Positions 8,106-16,063 of a DNA stretch of 38,634 nucleotides are shown piece by piece. The position numbers and the translations under genes are program-made. The notes under the pieces were generated by a model, which saw nothing but the letters and a program-made list of their open reading frames with translations, did no database searches and was not told where the DNA came from. The stretch lies in assembly GCA_019233085.1 (NCBI GenBank), contig JAFAMT010000067.1, forward strand, positions 1 to 38,634, in the 5' to 3' direction. Numbering within the stretch: the first letter of the stretch is position 1; the number at the start of each line of letters is the position of its first letter. The DNA comes from Herbaspirillum sp. GTDB lineage: Bacteria > Pseudomonadota > Gammaproteobacteria > Burkholderiales > Burkholderiaceae_D.

Positions 8106-8792
8106 CTATTTCCGCCAGGAACTTATAGTGACCAGCAAGTCTGCATGCTCCTCAATGACATACCGCTCATCCCAATCCAGCTTAAGGGAGAAAGTAGACT
8201 TATCATTCAGGAAAACGGGAAGGTCTTCGTAAATATTTTCTATTTGATGAAGATTTCCGTTTCCATCTTGAATATAAAATTGGTATTTGGCGTTCAATTG
8301 ATCGCTATTTGACCACCTCAAGCGGATCGTGGCCCAAGCGTATTTTGGAGCCCTTACTTCAATCTCTGTATAAACATCTCTCAGCTGTTCAATCTCAAAT
8401 TTCCCTTGGAACCTCTTACATAGCGTGACCTCCGCTTTGTAGTAAAACGTGTTTTGGTAATAAAAACCGTTCAACATACGGCATAAATCGTTACGATCCA
8501 CTTTACTGAGTTCATCAAGGACTATTTCCTGCCGTTGAGACATTCGATAGGAAGATTCGAATAGCCAAGCAAGAAGGAAAGCAGCAACAAGCATTCCCTG
8601 CCATACCGGCGAAATGGACAAAATAAAATTTAAAACCTTGAATCCCGGCTCATCTCCAAGTAAGGCAATTTCGTCTCTATAGAAGGCAGCAATTCCCCAT
8701 AGCACCCACAAGGTAGCGATTATTTGCCAACCGACATTTTCTTTGAACAAGCCGCCCAAATAAATCCATCGCTGCTTTACTGCTTTAAGCAT
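8106..8792 (-). CDS. Hypothetical membrane protein with two TM segments
   Basis: A 228-residue protein. Two hydrophobic helices lie in the N-terminal third (about residues 20-38, GWQIIATLWVLWGIAAFY, and about 60-81, ISPVWQGMLVAAFLLAWLF), with the region between them probably outside. The remaining ~145 residues are a soluble, beta-rich domain (repeated alternating hydrophobic stretches such as YAWATIRLRW and KYQFYIQ). GGGGGAAAG precedes the ATG. I do not recognise a family. GC is visibly lower than in the core genes. It shares orientation with the DUF3644 gene 97 bp upstream, so the two may form one unit. Confidence 0.7.
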   Translation of the reverse strand: MLKAVKQRWIYLGGLFKENVGWQIIATLWVLWGIAAFYRDEIALLGDEPGFKVLNFILSISPVWQGMLVAAFLLAWLFESSYRMSQRQEIVLDELSKVDRNDLCRMLNGFYYQNTFYYKAEVTLCKRFQGKFEIEQLRDVYTEIEVRAPKYAWATIRLRWSNSDQLNAKYQFYIQDGNGNLHQIENIYEDLPVFLNDKSTFSLKLDWDERYVIEEHADLLVTISSWRK

Positions 8793-8889
8793 CTTTCCCC
8801 CTCTTTTTCTTATTCATTACAACGCCCTTTAATTCTCTACATGCGACTGTAGGCTTTAGTAAGGGGCATCGTTTAACGTCCGCTCGCCC

Positions 8890-9879
8890 TTATTTCTTCT
8901 GATAGTGCTTATCGAAGAAAGTCAAAATTGACTCAGAAAAATATACTTTCTTCAAGGTTTTGGGGTTGCCTGGATCCAGTTCGCGCACCCTGCAATATTT
9001 GGGATCCTGCGCGACTGAAACTCTGAGTCCGTGAAACTTGTCATTCGCTAGAAAATCGCTGTATCGCTCTCGGCAGCGTTTCTGAAGCCGATCATAACTG
9101 AGTGGGTAGCGGGCCGTTATTTGGTCCTCAGTCATATGGATTGGCATCGCATCTGGATCATTGGAAAGCTGCACAGCCATAGCGTGGCTAGCAGTTGAGC
9201 GAACAAACTTCAAGCTCACATTTACTGATACCGCATAGTGTCGCTTGCTCTCGCTGTTTGTCTCCATGTTCTCAATGTAGCTGACGACACGCCTTTGCTC
9301 TCTTGTCAATACAATCGCTTCTGCGTCGGCGGCGGGATTGAAGAAGGCCAGCGGCATGAGATGGAAGTTGTAATCAGCGTAGTCCATTGAGAACCAATCC
9401 TGGCTCGCAATCACAAAATTTTTTACTGCGGCCGTGCCTAATTCCTGCAGACGCTCCGACAAATTAGGGTTGTCGTTGTAGAAGTGAATAGAATTATCTC
9501 GGACCTCCGTAAGTGCCAGCAGATTTCGCTCCACCTCCAAGTCCAAGGCCTTGCTGGCAACGAGGCCTTTGACAAAATGATCGAGACTATGTGTCATGGA
9601 GTTTCCTGCTCGATTGGTCTTATAGCGTGGCCGCGGGGTTTTGGAAGAACTCTTTGATACTGCCTGTTTAGCAGCACTCGTATCGGGGACATACAGGCTG
9701 GCAAGTTTGTTGCCGTGATCCTTCAGCCATTTTGCCTTGAGCAGGAGTTCCCAGGCATTTATGGCGAGCACAGCAAAGGTTTCTTCTCGATACATAAATA
9801 CCGGCTTGTTATAAATCTCTATCGCGGCCACCATCGCTGCCACGGCTTTGTCAAGTATTACGAGCGAACGCGCCCTCAT
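8890..9879 (-). CDS. DUF3644 family protein with HEPN-like RNase motif
   Basis: A protein of about 329 residues. The N-terminal region matches DUF3644 as I know it: an AIEIYNKP stretch, then REETFAVLAINAWELLLKAK. An R-x4-H motif, RDNSIH at 127-132, follows on a predicted helix. R-x4-6-H is the catalytic signature of HEPN RNases, many of which act in phage defence or toxin-antitoxin systems. The C-terminal ~120 residues (from the LSYDRLQKRCRERY helix to the end) look like a small DNA- or RNA-binding domain, but I cannot name it. ATG 9879 follows GGGGAGG; an ATG four codons earlier (9891) has no such site. Low GC and position after tRNA-Leu suggest transfer. DUF3644 assignment is fairly sure; RNase activity is inference. 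Confidence 0.8.
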   Translation of the reverse strand: MRARSLVILDKAVAAMVAAIEIYNKPVFMYREETFAVLAINAWELLLKAKWLKDHGNKLASLYVPDTSAAKQAVSKSSSKTPRPRYKTNRAGNSMTHSLDHFVKGLVASKALDLEVERNLLALTEVRDNSIHFYNDNPNLSERLQELGTAAVKNFVIASQDWFSMDYADYNFHLMPLAFFNPAADAEAIVLTREQRRVVSYIENMETNSESKRHYAVSVNVSLKFVRSTASHAMAVQLSNDPDAMPIHMTEDQITARYPLSYDRLQKRCRERYSDFLANDKFHGLRVSVAQDPKYCRVRELDPGNPKTLKKVYFSESILTFFDKHYQKK

Positions 9880-10018
9880 AGCCCTCCCCATTTTACGCCT
9901 CGATGAGCGCTATCATAACGTGGAGCAGATCAACTTACTCGGCTAGCATGGGCAAACTACGCTGCGCATCGAAAACGCCTTCTCGGTGAGTCCGAGTATT
10001 CTCCGTAAAGGAGCCTCC

Positions 10019-10112
10019 TCGGCGATTTAACGGAACCACCAGTTCGCCGATTCAGGCACCACCCCAGCGATTTAATAGTGGCCAGTTTCGTCCCGTTAAA
10101 GCCACCAGGGAG
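10019..10112. mobile_element. Remnant of an IS21-like terminal end
   Basis: Imperfect tandem units of the type CGATTTAAnngGnACCACC occur at about 10022, 10047, 10067 and 10092 (for example GCGATTTAACGGAACCACC, then CCGATTCAGGCACCACC). Serial repeats of this kind are typical of IS21-family ends. No istA or istB reading frame is present nearby, so this is an end fragment only. Confidence 0.5.
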
Positions 10113-10146
10113 GAATGCAAAGCACTTGAGTGTCTTCGATCTCACT

Positions 10147-10785
10147 TTACATGAAGTACGGTTTGTCGCCGTCGCTGTGGGGCTTGTTCACGCCAAGGTT
10201 CTCGCCCACATGCAGTTCGGGATTCGCAATGACTTTGGCGATCAGGTCGCCCACGCTCTTGCGCGACACCACAGTGCCCTTGAAAGGTTGACCCTTGGCC
10301 GTGATTTCGTAGTCCTGCTCGTCTTCGTCCGTCAGCCAGGCCGGACGCAGGATCGTGTACTGGAGGCCCGTGGCTTCGATCAGGTCGGCCGCGCGGCGAA
10401 AAGGCTTGAGATTCCCCCCGATCGTGGCGTTATTCCATTTGCCAAACTTGCCTGGTACTTCGTCGTAGATGCCCAATGACAGCACAAAGACTAGGCGTTT
10501 GACGCCTTTGGCCTGCATAGTGGCGATAACGACCTGGGCCTGTTTGTCCAGGTCTTCGCCAGTCAGGTTGGCATAGACGATGTCCTGCCCATCCATAGCA
10601 CTCCTGAGCAGTTTCTTGTCCAGCACATTGCCGATCACGATCTTGGAATTCATAGGCTCTCGACCCGTCAGTTTCTTAGGATCGCGCAGCAGCAGGGTCT
10701 GGTGTACGTTCTGGTCAGTTGCCAGCGCATTGACCACCCACTGGGCGATCTGGCCGCTAGCACCAAGGATGAGGATGTTTTTCAT
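10147..10785 (-). CDS. NAD(P)-binding atypical SDR protein (NmrA/YwnB-like)
   Basis: A 212-residue Rossmann-fold protein. The N-terminal MKNILILGASGQIAQ carries the GxxGxxA dinucleotide motif of atypical SDRs, and there is no YxxxK catalytic pair. VFVLSLGIYDE and YTILRPAWLTDE are the usual later strands of NmrA-like or flavin-reductase-like members. The start at 10785 has GGAAAG 8 nt upstream; the frame is open further upstream but without a better site. It lies 93 bp downstream of the DLH-type hydrolase gene in the same direction, and so is likely in the LysR-facing unit. Substrate unknown; quinone reductase, NAD(P)H sensing or epimerase-like roles are possible. Confidence 0.85.
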   Translation of the reverse strand: MKNILILGASGQIAQWVVNALATDQNVHQTLLLRDPKKLTGREPMNSKIVIGNVLDKKLLRSAMDGQDIVYANLTGEDLDKQAQVVIATMQAKGVKRLVFVLSLGIYDEVPGKFGKWNNATIGGNLKPFRRAADLIEATGLQYTILRPAWLTDEDEQDYEITAKGQPFKGTVVSRKSVGDLIAKVIANPELHVGENLGVNKPHSDGDKPYFM

Positions 10786-10878
10786 ATCGGTTTCTTTCCA
10801 TATTCCTCCACTCCGGCACACGCTTTCGCGTCCCCCTGGAGTGGCCGCAGTCATCCGCTGCTGAAGTGCCGCAAGGCC

Positions 10879-11808
10879 TTACAGGTTATCCTTGAAGAAG
10901 GGAATCACCTTGGCCATGGCGATGGCCACCGGCTCGGGCTTGTCGTAGAGGTCGTAGTGCGACCAGCCCTCGGCGACAACAATTTGCTTGTTGGTCGAAG
11001 CGGCGCGGCTGTAGATCTCCCAGCCGTCGCGGTAGGCGCCAAAGCCTCCGGGCTTATCGCCAATCACAACCATCAGCGGCTGGATCAGCAGCACTTCGGC
11101 GTTGGTGAAAGCATCCCAGCCCAACGCGGCGCCGCTGAACGACATCAACTGGCTGGTAGCGCCGTTGGGTTGCTGGCCGCGGGTGGTCTTGTAGTAGTCG
11201 GTGGCCTCCAGCACATCGATGTCGGTGATGCCGGCCTGCTTGGCGGAGTCCACGGACTCGGGCAGCAGGTTGGCTGCATCGTGCTCTGCGCCTTGGGCTT
11301 GTGCCGTGCGCATCTGCGCAATATTAGCGGCCAATTCGCGCGGCTTAAACTGGGCGAAGCCTTCGCGGATCAGGCGGCCGTAGTTGACGCCGGTGATGGA
11401 CACGAGCGCCTTGATGCGGTGGTCAGTGATGCCAGCATGCACCGTGTAGGCGCCACCGCCGCACACGCCGATGGCACCAATGCGCTCGGCATCTACATGG
11501 GGCAGTGATTGCAGGTAGTCCACCGCGAAGCGTATGTCAGAGACCCGGATAGCCGGGTCTTCGATGAAGCGCGGCGTGCCGCCGCTGTCCCCCTGGAAAC
11601 TCGCGTCATGCACCAGCACGATGAAGCCCGCTTCGGCTAGCCCCTTGGCGTAGATGTTTCCGGCGGTCTGCTCCTTGCAACTGCCGATGGGGTGCGTGCT
11701 GACGATAGCCGGGTACTTCTTCTTGTCGTCGAAGCCCGGTGGAAAATAGATGTCGGCGGCGGTTTGCCAGCCCAGGTTGCGATAAGAGACAGTCTTGACG
11801 TTGCTCAT
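10879..11808 (-). CDS. Alpha/beta hydrolase with Cys nucleophile (YcjY/DLH type)
   Basis: A 309-residue cytoplasmic hydrolase. The nucleophile elbow reads GVCGGG with C116 where most relatives have Ser, the same Cys usage as dienelactone hydrolase. H284 lies in GWSHYDLYD and an acid around the PLMVVIGDK strand (D251). The N-terminal beta strands and THPIGSCKEQTAG (about 38-50) resemble the E. coli YcjY-type branch. It is a close paralogue of the next gene upstream (shared KEQTAG, HYDLYD/HMDLYD and Cys elbow) and sits 29 bp from it. Likely expressed together with it and controlled by the divergent LysR. Substrate unknown. Confidence 0.88.
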   Translation of the reverse strand: MSNVKTVSYRNLGWQTAADIYFPPGFDDKKKYPAIVSTHPIGSCKEQTAGNIYAKGLAEAGFIVLVHDASFQGDSGGTPRFIEDPAIRVSDIRFAVDYLQSLPHVDAERIGAIGVCGGGAYTVHAGITDHRIKALVSITGVNYGRLIREGFAQFKPRELAANIAQMRTAQAQGAEHDAANLLPESVDSAKQAGITDIDVLEATDYYKTTRGQQPNGATSQLMSFSGAALGWDAFTNAEVLLIQPLMVVIGDKPGGFGAYRDGWEIYSRAASTNKQIVVAEGWSHYDLYDKPEPVAIAMAKVIPFFKDNL

Positions 11809-11837
11809 GGATGGCTCCGTGTTGGTTAGTGATGGGC

Positions 11838-12755
11838 TTATTTCAGCTTGGCCTGGAAGAACGGGGCTAACTTCGATACGGCCTCGTCCACGTATTGCGG
11901 CACGTCGTACAGATCCATGTGATCGGAGCCTTCGACGACATGCAGCGTCTTGTCCTTGCTGGCAGCACGGGCGATCAGGTCATCGCTCATCCACTTGCTA
12001 CCCGCCTTGCTGCCGGCCACAGCCAGAATGGGCTGAGTCAGGAAGGCTTCGGCCTTGTTGTAGGCGTCGTAGGTGATAATCTGTGTCAGGTTGCGCGCCA
12101 GCGTGAAGCCGGGGGCGTTGGGATGCTCGCAGCGGGGCGTATGGTAGTACTCCCAGGCACCGCGCAACTCGGCGTTGGGTGCGTCTTCTTCCGTCAGCGG
12201 AGCCAGCGGGATGGTGACCATGCTGTTTTTATTGGCATCGGCCGTGCGGGCCGCGGAACCCGCTTCTAGGTAGGGCAGCGCATCAGCGTCCTTGACCATG
12301 TTTTCCCAGCCATTGCGGAACATCTGGCCGATGTTCACGGCACTCACCATGCCCAGCGCCTTGATGCGACGATCATTGATGGCGGCGTTGGCGCTGTAGC
12401 CGGCGCCTGCGCAGATGCCCATGGCGCCGATCTTGTCTTGATCCACATAGGGCAGCGTGGTCAGGTAATCGATGACTGCACTCACGTCTTCGGTGCTGAC
12501 GTAGGGATTCTCCAACTGGCGCGGCTCACCGGTGCTCTCGCCCTGGTAGGAACGGTCGAACGCGATGGCAATGAGTCCATTTTCAGCCAGTTTTCCAGCG
12601 TACAGGCCGGCAGTTTGCTCCTTCACGCCACCACCTGGATGCGAAACAACCACGGCGGGATATTTCTTGGATGCATCGAAGCCTGCGGGGAAATGGACGA
12701 CGGCCGCCATGGTGATGCCTTGGCCGTTGAGATTCTTGAAAGTGACATTGGACAT
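11838..12755 (-). CDS. Alpha/beta hydrolase with Cys nucleophile (YcjY/DLH type), first gene of unit
   Basis: A 305-residue paralogue of the downstream hydrolase. The elbow is GICAGAG with C115, and the base His lies in EGSDHMDLYD. SHPGGGVKEQTAG (about 38-50) forms the oxyanion side. ATG 12755 has GGAGA 7 nt upstream; the frame stays open to 12854 but that extension would be hydrophobic and lacks a ribosome binding site. The gene starts 122 bp from the divergent LysR gene. Two tandem Cys-hydrolases plus a NAD(P)-binding protein suggest detoxification or use of a reactive ester or lactone; that is inference. Confidence 0.88.
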   Translation of the reverse strand: MSNVTFKNLNGQGITMAAVVHFPAGFDASKKYPAVVVSHPGGGVKEQTAGLYAGKLAENGLIAIAFDRSYQGESTGEPRQLENPYVSTEDVSAVIDYLTTLPYVDQDKIGAMGICAGAGYSANAAINDRRIKALGMVSAVNIGQMFRNGWENMVKDADALPYLEAGSAARTADANKNSMVTIPLAPLTEEDAPNAELRGAWEYYHTPRCEHPNAPGFTLARNLTQIITYDAYNKAEAFLTQPILAVAGSKAGSKWMSDDLIARAASKDKTLHVVEGSDHMDLYDVPQYVDEAVSKLAPFFQAKLK

Positions 12756-12858
12756 GGGGTTCTCCGGTAGTGATTGACAGGACACACAGATGACGTGGAC
12801 TGGATGTAATAGTAGGTATAGGATTGGTATTAATAAATACGCTTTTAAATACATCAGT

Positions 12859-12875
12859 GTTTAGCCAAACTAAAC
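12859..12875. promoter_or_regulatory. Perfect inverted repeat, candidate LysR operator
   Basis: GTTTAG-ccaaa-CTAAAC is a perfect 6-bp inverted repeat containing the LysR-type T-N11-A core. It ends two bases before the LysR start codon, a position suited to autorepression. It lies in the 122-bp divergent intergenic region. Confidence 0.5.
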
Positions 12876-12877
12876 AA

Positions 12878-13810
12878 ATGCCGATAGAACCCTCGCTTGC
12901 CTCCGCCCTGACGTGGTTCGCCCACATCGCCCGCCATTGCAGCTTCACCAAGGCTGCTACGGAGATGGAGGTGACGCGCGCCGCCCTCTCCCAGCACCTG
13001 AAGGCGTTGGAGCAGCATCTGAATGTGCGTCTGCTTAACCGCACCACGCGGGACATGTCGCTGACGGAGGAAGGTCAGCGGCTGCTGGATGTCCTGCAGC
13101 CCGCACTGAGCGCCATCGAGCGCGCAGTTGCGGAACTAGGCGAAACACACGCCGAGCCTTCGGGCCTGATCCGCATGAACTCTTCACGGATCGCGGCACG
13201 GTTGCTGGTCGAGCCGCATATGGCGACATTCCTCGCGCGCTACCCCAAGCTGCGCCTGGAACTGGTCATGGACGACGGCTTCTCCAATATCGTGGCCGAT
13301 GGCTTGGATGCGGGTATCCGCTTGGGAGAGAGCCTGGATGAGCACATGGTGGCCGTGCCGATTACGCCGCCACTGGAGATGGCCATCGTAGGTTCGCCAG
13401 GATATTTCAAGCACCATGGCGTACCGCAAACACCAGCCGATCTGATGCAGCACAACTGCCTAGCCTATCGATTCACGTCCAGCGGCACGATCGACCGCTG
13501 GTCATTCACTTCACCCGATACAGAGAAGCGCACCGTGGTGCTGGATCCCAAAGGTAATGCCGTGTTCAACGATGACGACAGCATGCTGCGCGCAGCGCTC
13601 CAAGGTGTCGGACTGGTGCAGCACATCAACCTGTGCGTGCGCCAGCATCTGGCCGAGGGCACGCTAGTGCGGGTGCTCGCGCCGTGGTGCCCGCCGTTCC
13701 CGGGCTTCTACCTCTATGTGCCGTCACGGGCACAGATGCCGGCCAAAACAAGGGTCTTGATGGATTTCCTGATCGAGCGGCGGGAACAGCTTGCGCGGGC
13801 TACAGCGTAA
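12878..13810 (+). CDS. LysR-family transcriptional regulator
   Basis: A 310-residue LTTR. The winged HTH is at the N-terminus (HCSFTKAATEMEVTRAALSQ, then HLKALEQHLNVRLLNRTTR, about residues 18-57), followed by the linker helix and a periplasmic-binding-like effector domain (SGLIRMNSS onward). It belongs to the GcvA/DsdC-like branch with RTTRDMSLTEEG. The start at 12878 is the first Met before conserved sequence; no good ribosome binding site is seen. It is divergent from the hydrolase unit and presumably controls it, as LTTRs usually do. Effector unknown. Confidence 0.93.
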   Translation: MPIEPSLASALTWFAHIARHCSFTKAATEMEVTRAALSQHLKALEQHLNVRLLNRTTRDMSLTEEGQRLLDVLQPALSAIERAVAELGETHAEPSGLIRMNSSRIAARLLVEPHMATFLARYPKLRLELVMDDGFSNIVADGLDAGIRLGESLDEHMVAVPITPPLEMAIVGSPGYFKHHGVPQTPADLMQHNCLAYRFTSSGTIDRWSFTSPDTEKRTVVLDPKGNAVFNDDDSMLRAALQGVGLVQHINLCVRQHLAEGTLVRVLAPWCPPFPGFYLYVPSRAQMPAKTRVLMDFLIERREQLARATA

Positions 13811-13888
13811 TGGCAGTGGAAGTGTTATTTATGTGGTCCGTCTTAGGGCTTTTAAAGCTACCGAGAACTTCAATCGGAGAGGAACGAA

Positions 13889-14839
13889 ATGGGGAACGTA
13901 CGAGATATTATTCAAGAGATATCAGACGTAAGGCAACGACGTCAGTTTGGAACTGCAATAGCGGAACTACCATCGCGGCTTTCATCGATCAATAATGCTT
14001 TTTCGCAAACGACGCCGGACCAGCATGAATTGCGCCGCTATTTTCCAGTGGCCCTAATAGGGTGCTTGGAAGGCTATTTTCGGATGGCAATTAGAGATTT
14101 GATTGACTCAGGTGAGCCATTCCTGTCGAACGCGGACAAGCTGCTCGAGTCAACAAAGTTAGACTTTTCTTTGGTACGAGCGATTCACGGAAAAACGATC
14201 ACTGTCGGAGAGCTCATCGCCCACAACGTGCCCCTGAGCCGCTTGGCGCACATAGAGAAGGCTTTTAAGTCTCTTATCGGCGCTGACTTTTTGAATGAAC
14301 TGCGCACGGTGCAAGATCGTTGGGCACATGAGGTCTTAGGCCAGACCGCTAGGCCCATTTTGTTAGTCGCTGACACGGTTTTTAAAGACGTAGAAAGAAC
14401 ATTTGAACTTCGCCACATCATTTGTCATGAAATTGCTTCGGCATATGTCATAGATGCTGAGGAAATAGCACGTTGCTTCGAAAATTGCGTGCTTTTCTTG
14501 AAAGCTGCGGATGAATTTATTTCCGGGGTTTTGCATCCGAACGCCCCCCTTACGCAGACTGAAATGAATATTGCTGCGGGCGAATCCCTAGAGAGAGCGC
14601 GTGATGAACTTAATGTTGCCATCGAGAATCTTCGATCCAATCTTGATGATGAGGAACTGGCATTCTTTGACCAAGCACAAATCCAATGGCTTGCATACGC
14701 TGAGGCCTGGACCCTTTTCGAGGTTGGGGAGCGCAAGAACAGTGGAACGATCTGGCCTCTTTTGTACGCCAGGTCGCAGGAATATCTTGTCTCCAAACGG
14801 GTGGAAGATATTAGAAAGTGGAGGCGCTTTGGAGAGTGA
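13889..14839 (+). CDS. HEPN-like protein apparently fused to an LprI-type domain
   Basis: A 316-residue soluble protein with no signal peptide. Residues 40-215 are helical, start with a CLEGYFR helix resembling the MAE_28990/RiboL-PSP style of HEPN protein, and carry ELRHIICHE with R175-x4-H180, an R-x4-H RNase motif. Residues 230-312 look like the LprI N-terminal (DUF1311) domain: DELNVAIENLRSNL, FFDQAQIQWLAYAEAW, SGTIWPLL, then a closing helix. Cysteines usual in secreted LprI domains are absent, which fits a cytoplasmic place. AGAGGA lies 6 nt before the ATG. GC is lower than in the neighbouring LysR gene. Function is not established; defence-type RNase is inference. Confidence 0.65.
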   Translation: MGNVRDIIQEISDVRQRRQFGTAIAELPSRLSSINNAFSQTTPDQHELRRYFPVALIGCLEGYFRMAIRDLIDSGEPFLSNADKLLESTKLDFSLVRAIHGKTITVGELIAHNVPLSRLAHIEKAFKSLIGADFLNELRTVQDRWAHEVLGQTARPILLVADTVFKDVERTFELRHIICHEIASAYVIDAEEIARCFENCVLFLKAADEFISGVLHPNAPLTQTEMNIAAGESLERARDELNVAIENLRSNLDDEELAFFDQAQIQWLAYAEAWTLFEVGERKNSGTIWPLLYARSQEYLVSKRVEDIRKWRRFGE

Positions 14840-14916
14840 TTAGTTCGGCCAAGTTGGAGAAGAAGGTAGCTGGCTCGACTAGTGCAAAGAAAAAATGCCT
14901 TCTAAGTGCGTCAAAA

Positions 14917-14984
14917 TGCGTCAGATCCGATGTCTGCCAGTTGGCGCGCCAGGCCAGACTGGGCGCGCCTCCGCGTCTGACGCA
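14917..14984. repeat. Inverted repeat TGCGTCAGA / TCTGACGCA with GC-rich core
   Basis: Perfect 9-bp arms (14917-14925 and 14976-14984) enclose a 50-bp core containing two GGCGCGCC octamers and a GTCTG...CAGAC pair. The right arm is the first part of the ~80-bp direct repeat. It could form a cruciform or be a recombination or binding site. Confidence 0.5.
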
Positions 14985-15056
14985 AATTTGAGTCAAAACC
15001 GACCTATATAGCGGGCAGGCGCGGGGTGGGGGCAACCGCGCGCGCAGGGCCGGAAA
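14977..15056 (+). repeat. Direct repeat copy 1 (~80 bp)
   Basis: Begins CTGACGCAAATTTGAGTC and continues through a GC-rich tract with GGGTGGGGGCAACCG to GCGCGCAGG...GAAAA. It matches copy 2 at 24735-24814 in the same orientation with about 9 mismatches (roughly 88% identity by eye). Copy 1 lies directly upstream of the SOS box. Confidence 0.85.
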
Positions 15057-15064
15057 AGTGATTT

Positions 15065-15086
15065 ATACTGTATACATATACAGTAT
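15065..15086. promoter_or_regulatory. LexA binding site (SOS box)
   Basis: ATACTGTATA-ca-TATACAGTAT is a perfect 10-bp inverted repeat matching CTG-N10-CAG with the extended E. coli consensus TACTGTATAT...ACAGTA. An ATG follows three bases later (15089). The site precedes a degraded umuC, the classic target of LexA. Confidence 0.9.
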
Positions 15087-15234
15087 TTATGACCGATTGT
15101 AGTTGCCCGTTATCAACATGTCACGCCTCACCTACCCCGCGCCAATCCCGCCAAGGAGCCCCCCCCCCTACAGCCCGTGCCGGCCATCCAGTTCGCCGAG
15201 GACTGCTGGGCCTGCACATCTAGCACCGGCCGCA

Positions 15235-15812
15235 CGCCGGTCTCCCCACCCGGCGGCGGGATGCACCGCAGGTCGTCTCATCGCGCTCCTATGGCGAACG
15301 CGTATCAGGACTACACGAGATAGAGGAGTCGGCGACCACTTATGCCACCCGCGTCGCTGAAAAGCTGTGAGCACAGGTCTCCACCTGTGGCGTGCCGTAT
15401 CTGTCTTCGTCGAGACAGAGCGCTTCAAGCTGGCCGAGCCGCAATACGACAACGGCCGGACTGCATCGCTGTACGAGCCAACCTATGACTTGCGCGTGAT
15501 TTCCAGGGCCGCTCGATGCGGCTGCGTCGAGTCTACCGTCCCGAATTCCTCAAGAAAGCCGGCAACATGCTTATGGACCTGGTACAGGGGCAGGCTCGCC
15601 AGGGGACGCTCTTTGCCAGCAGCGTGTCCGAGATGCCATCGGCCGGCTCATAGCCGCCTTCGACAGCACCAACAAATGTTTCCACCTCGACGCCATGGGC
15701 CTGGCCAGCGCCGCCGGCCCCCATCGCTGGGCGGTGCGCCTCGAGAAAGTAATATCGCACTACACAACCGATTGGAAGACGCTATTGGCATTGCTGCCAT
15801 CGCAGCATGAAC
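15235..15812 (+). pseudogene. umuC: Degraded umuC (DNA polymerase V subunit), C-terminal remains
   Basis: Translation in shifting frames recovers the C-terminal half of UmuC. APQVVSSRSYGERVSGLHE and YATRVAEKL (about 15263-15368) match the SRSFGER...AARAAEKLR region, with TGA in the middle of the next Arg codon. VFVETERFKLAEPQYDNG (from about 15405) follows, then after a further shift RVYRPEFLKKAGNMLMDL and QARQGTLFA (about 15518-15615). After another shift come RLIAAFDSTNK, WAVRLEKVISHYTTDW and the end. The polymerase palm and fingers and any umuD are gone; a 10-C run (15159-15168) lies in the scrambled 5' part. An intact SOS box remains upstream. Pol V-type translesion synthesis from this copy is lost. 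Confidence 0.82.
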
Positions 15813-15853
15813 CAGTGGAATCGGAAATTGGGACGAGAAATAGGTCCGATAAA

Positions 15854-16001
15854 GGCCGAGGCTGTGTAAAAAAGCAAATCTCCTAGGAAATCATGGGTAG
15901 GGAGCCCCCTCCCGGAATCGAGAAAATTGAATACGGCTTGATCTGAGAGGTCGATTATTAGATTGATTAAAAACCCCCAACGTTTTTACACAGCCTCGGC
16001 C
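15854..16001. mobile_element. MITE-like element (148 bp) with 19-bp terminal inverted repeats
   Basis: The ends GGCCGAGGCTGTGTAAAAA (15854-15872) and its exact reverse complement (15983-16001) enclose about 110 bp with no coding capacity. If the element itself starts at GAGGCTGTG, the flanking GGCC on each side would be a 4-bp target duplication. GAGGCTGTGTAAAAA resembles the ends of some DDE insertion sequences, so it may be moved in trans. It sits between the umuC relic and the cobalamin riboswitch. Confidence 0.7.
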
Positions 16002-16063
16002 AGAAGCTGACCTGAATAATTGGAGCCGCCAGCGATTGAATTGCCTATTCGCGGTCTTAACAG

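Noticed and set aside
10052-10062. Second copy of the tRNA-Leu 3' end as a definite attR site
   Set aside because: Only 11 bp, and the copy lies inside an IS21-like repeat unit of similar sequence; kept only as a possibility.
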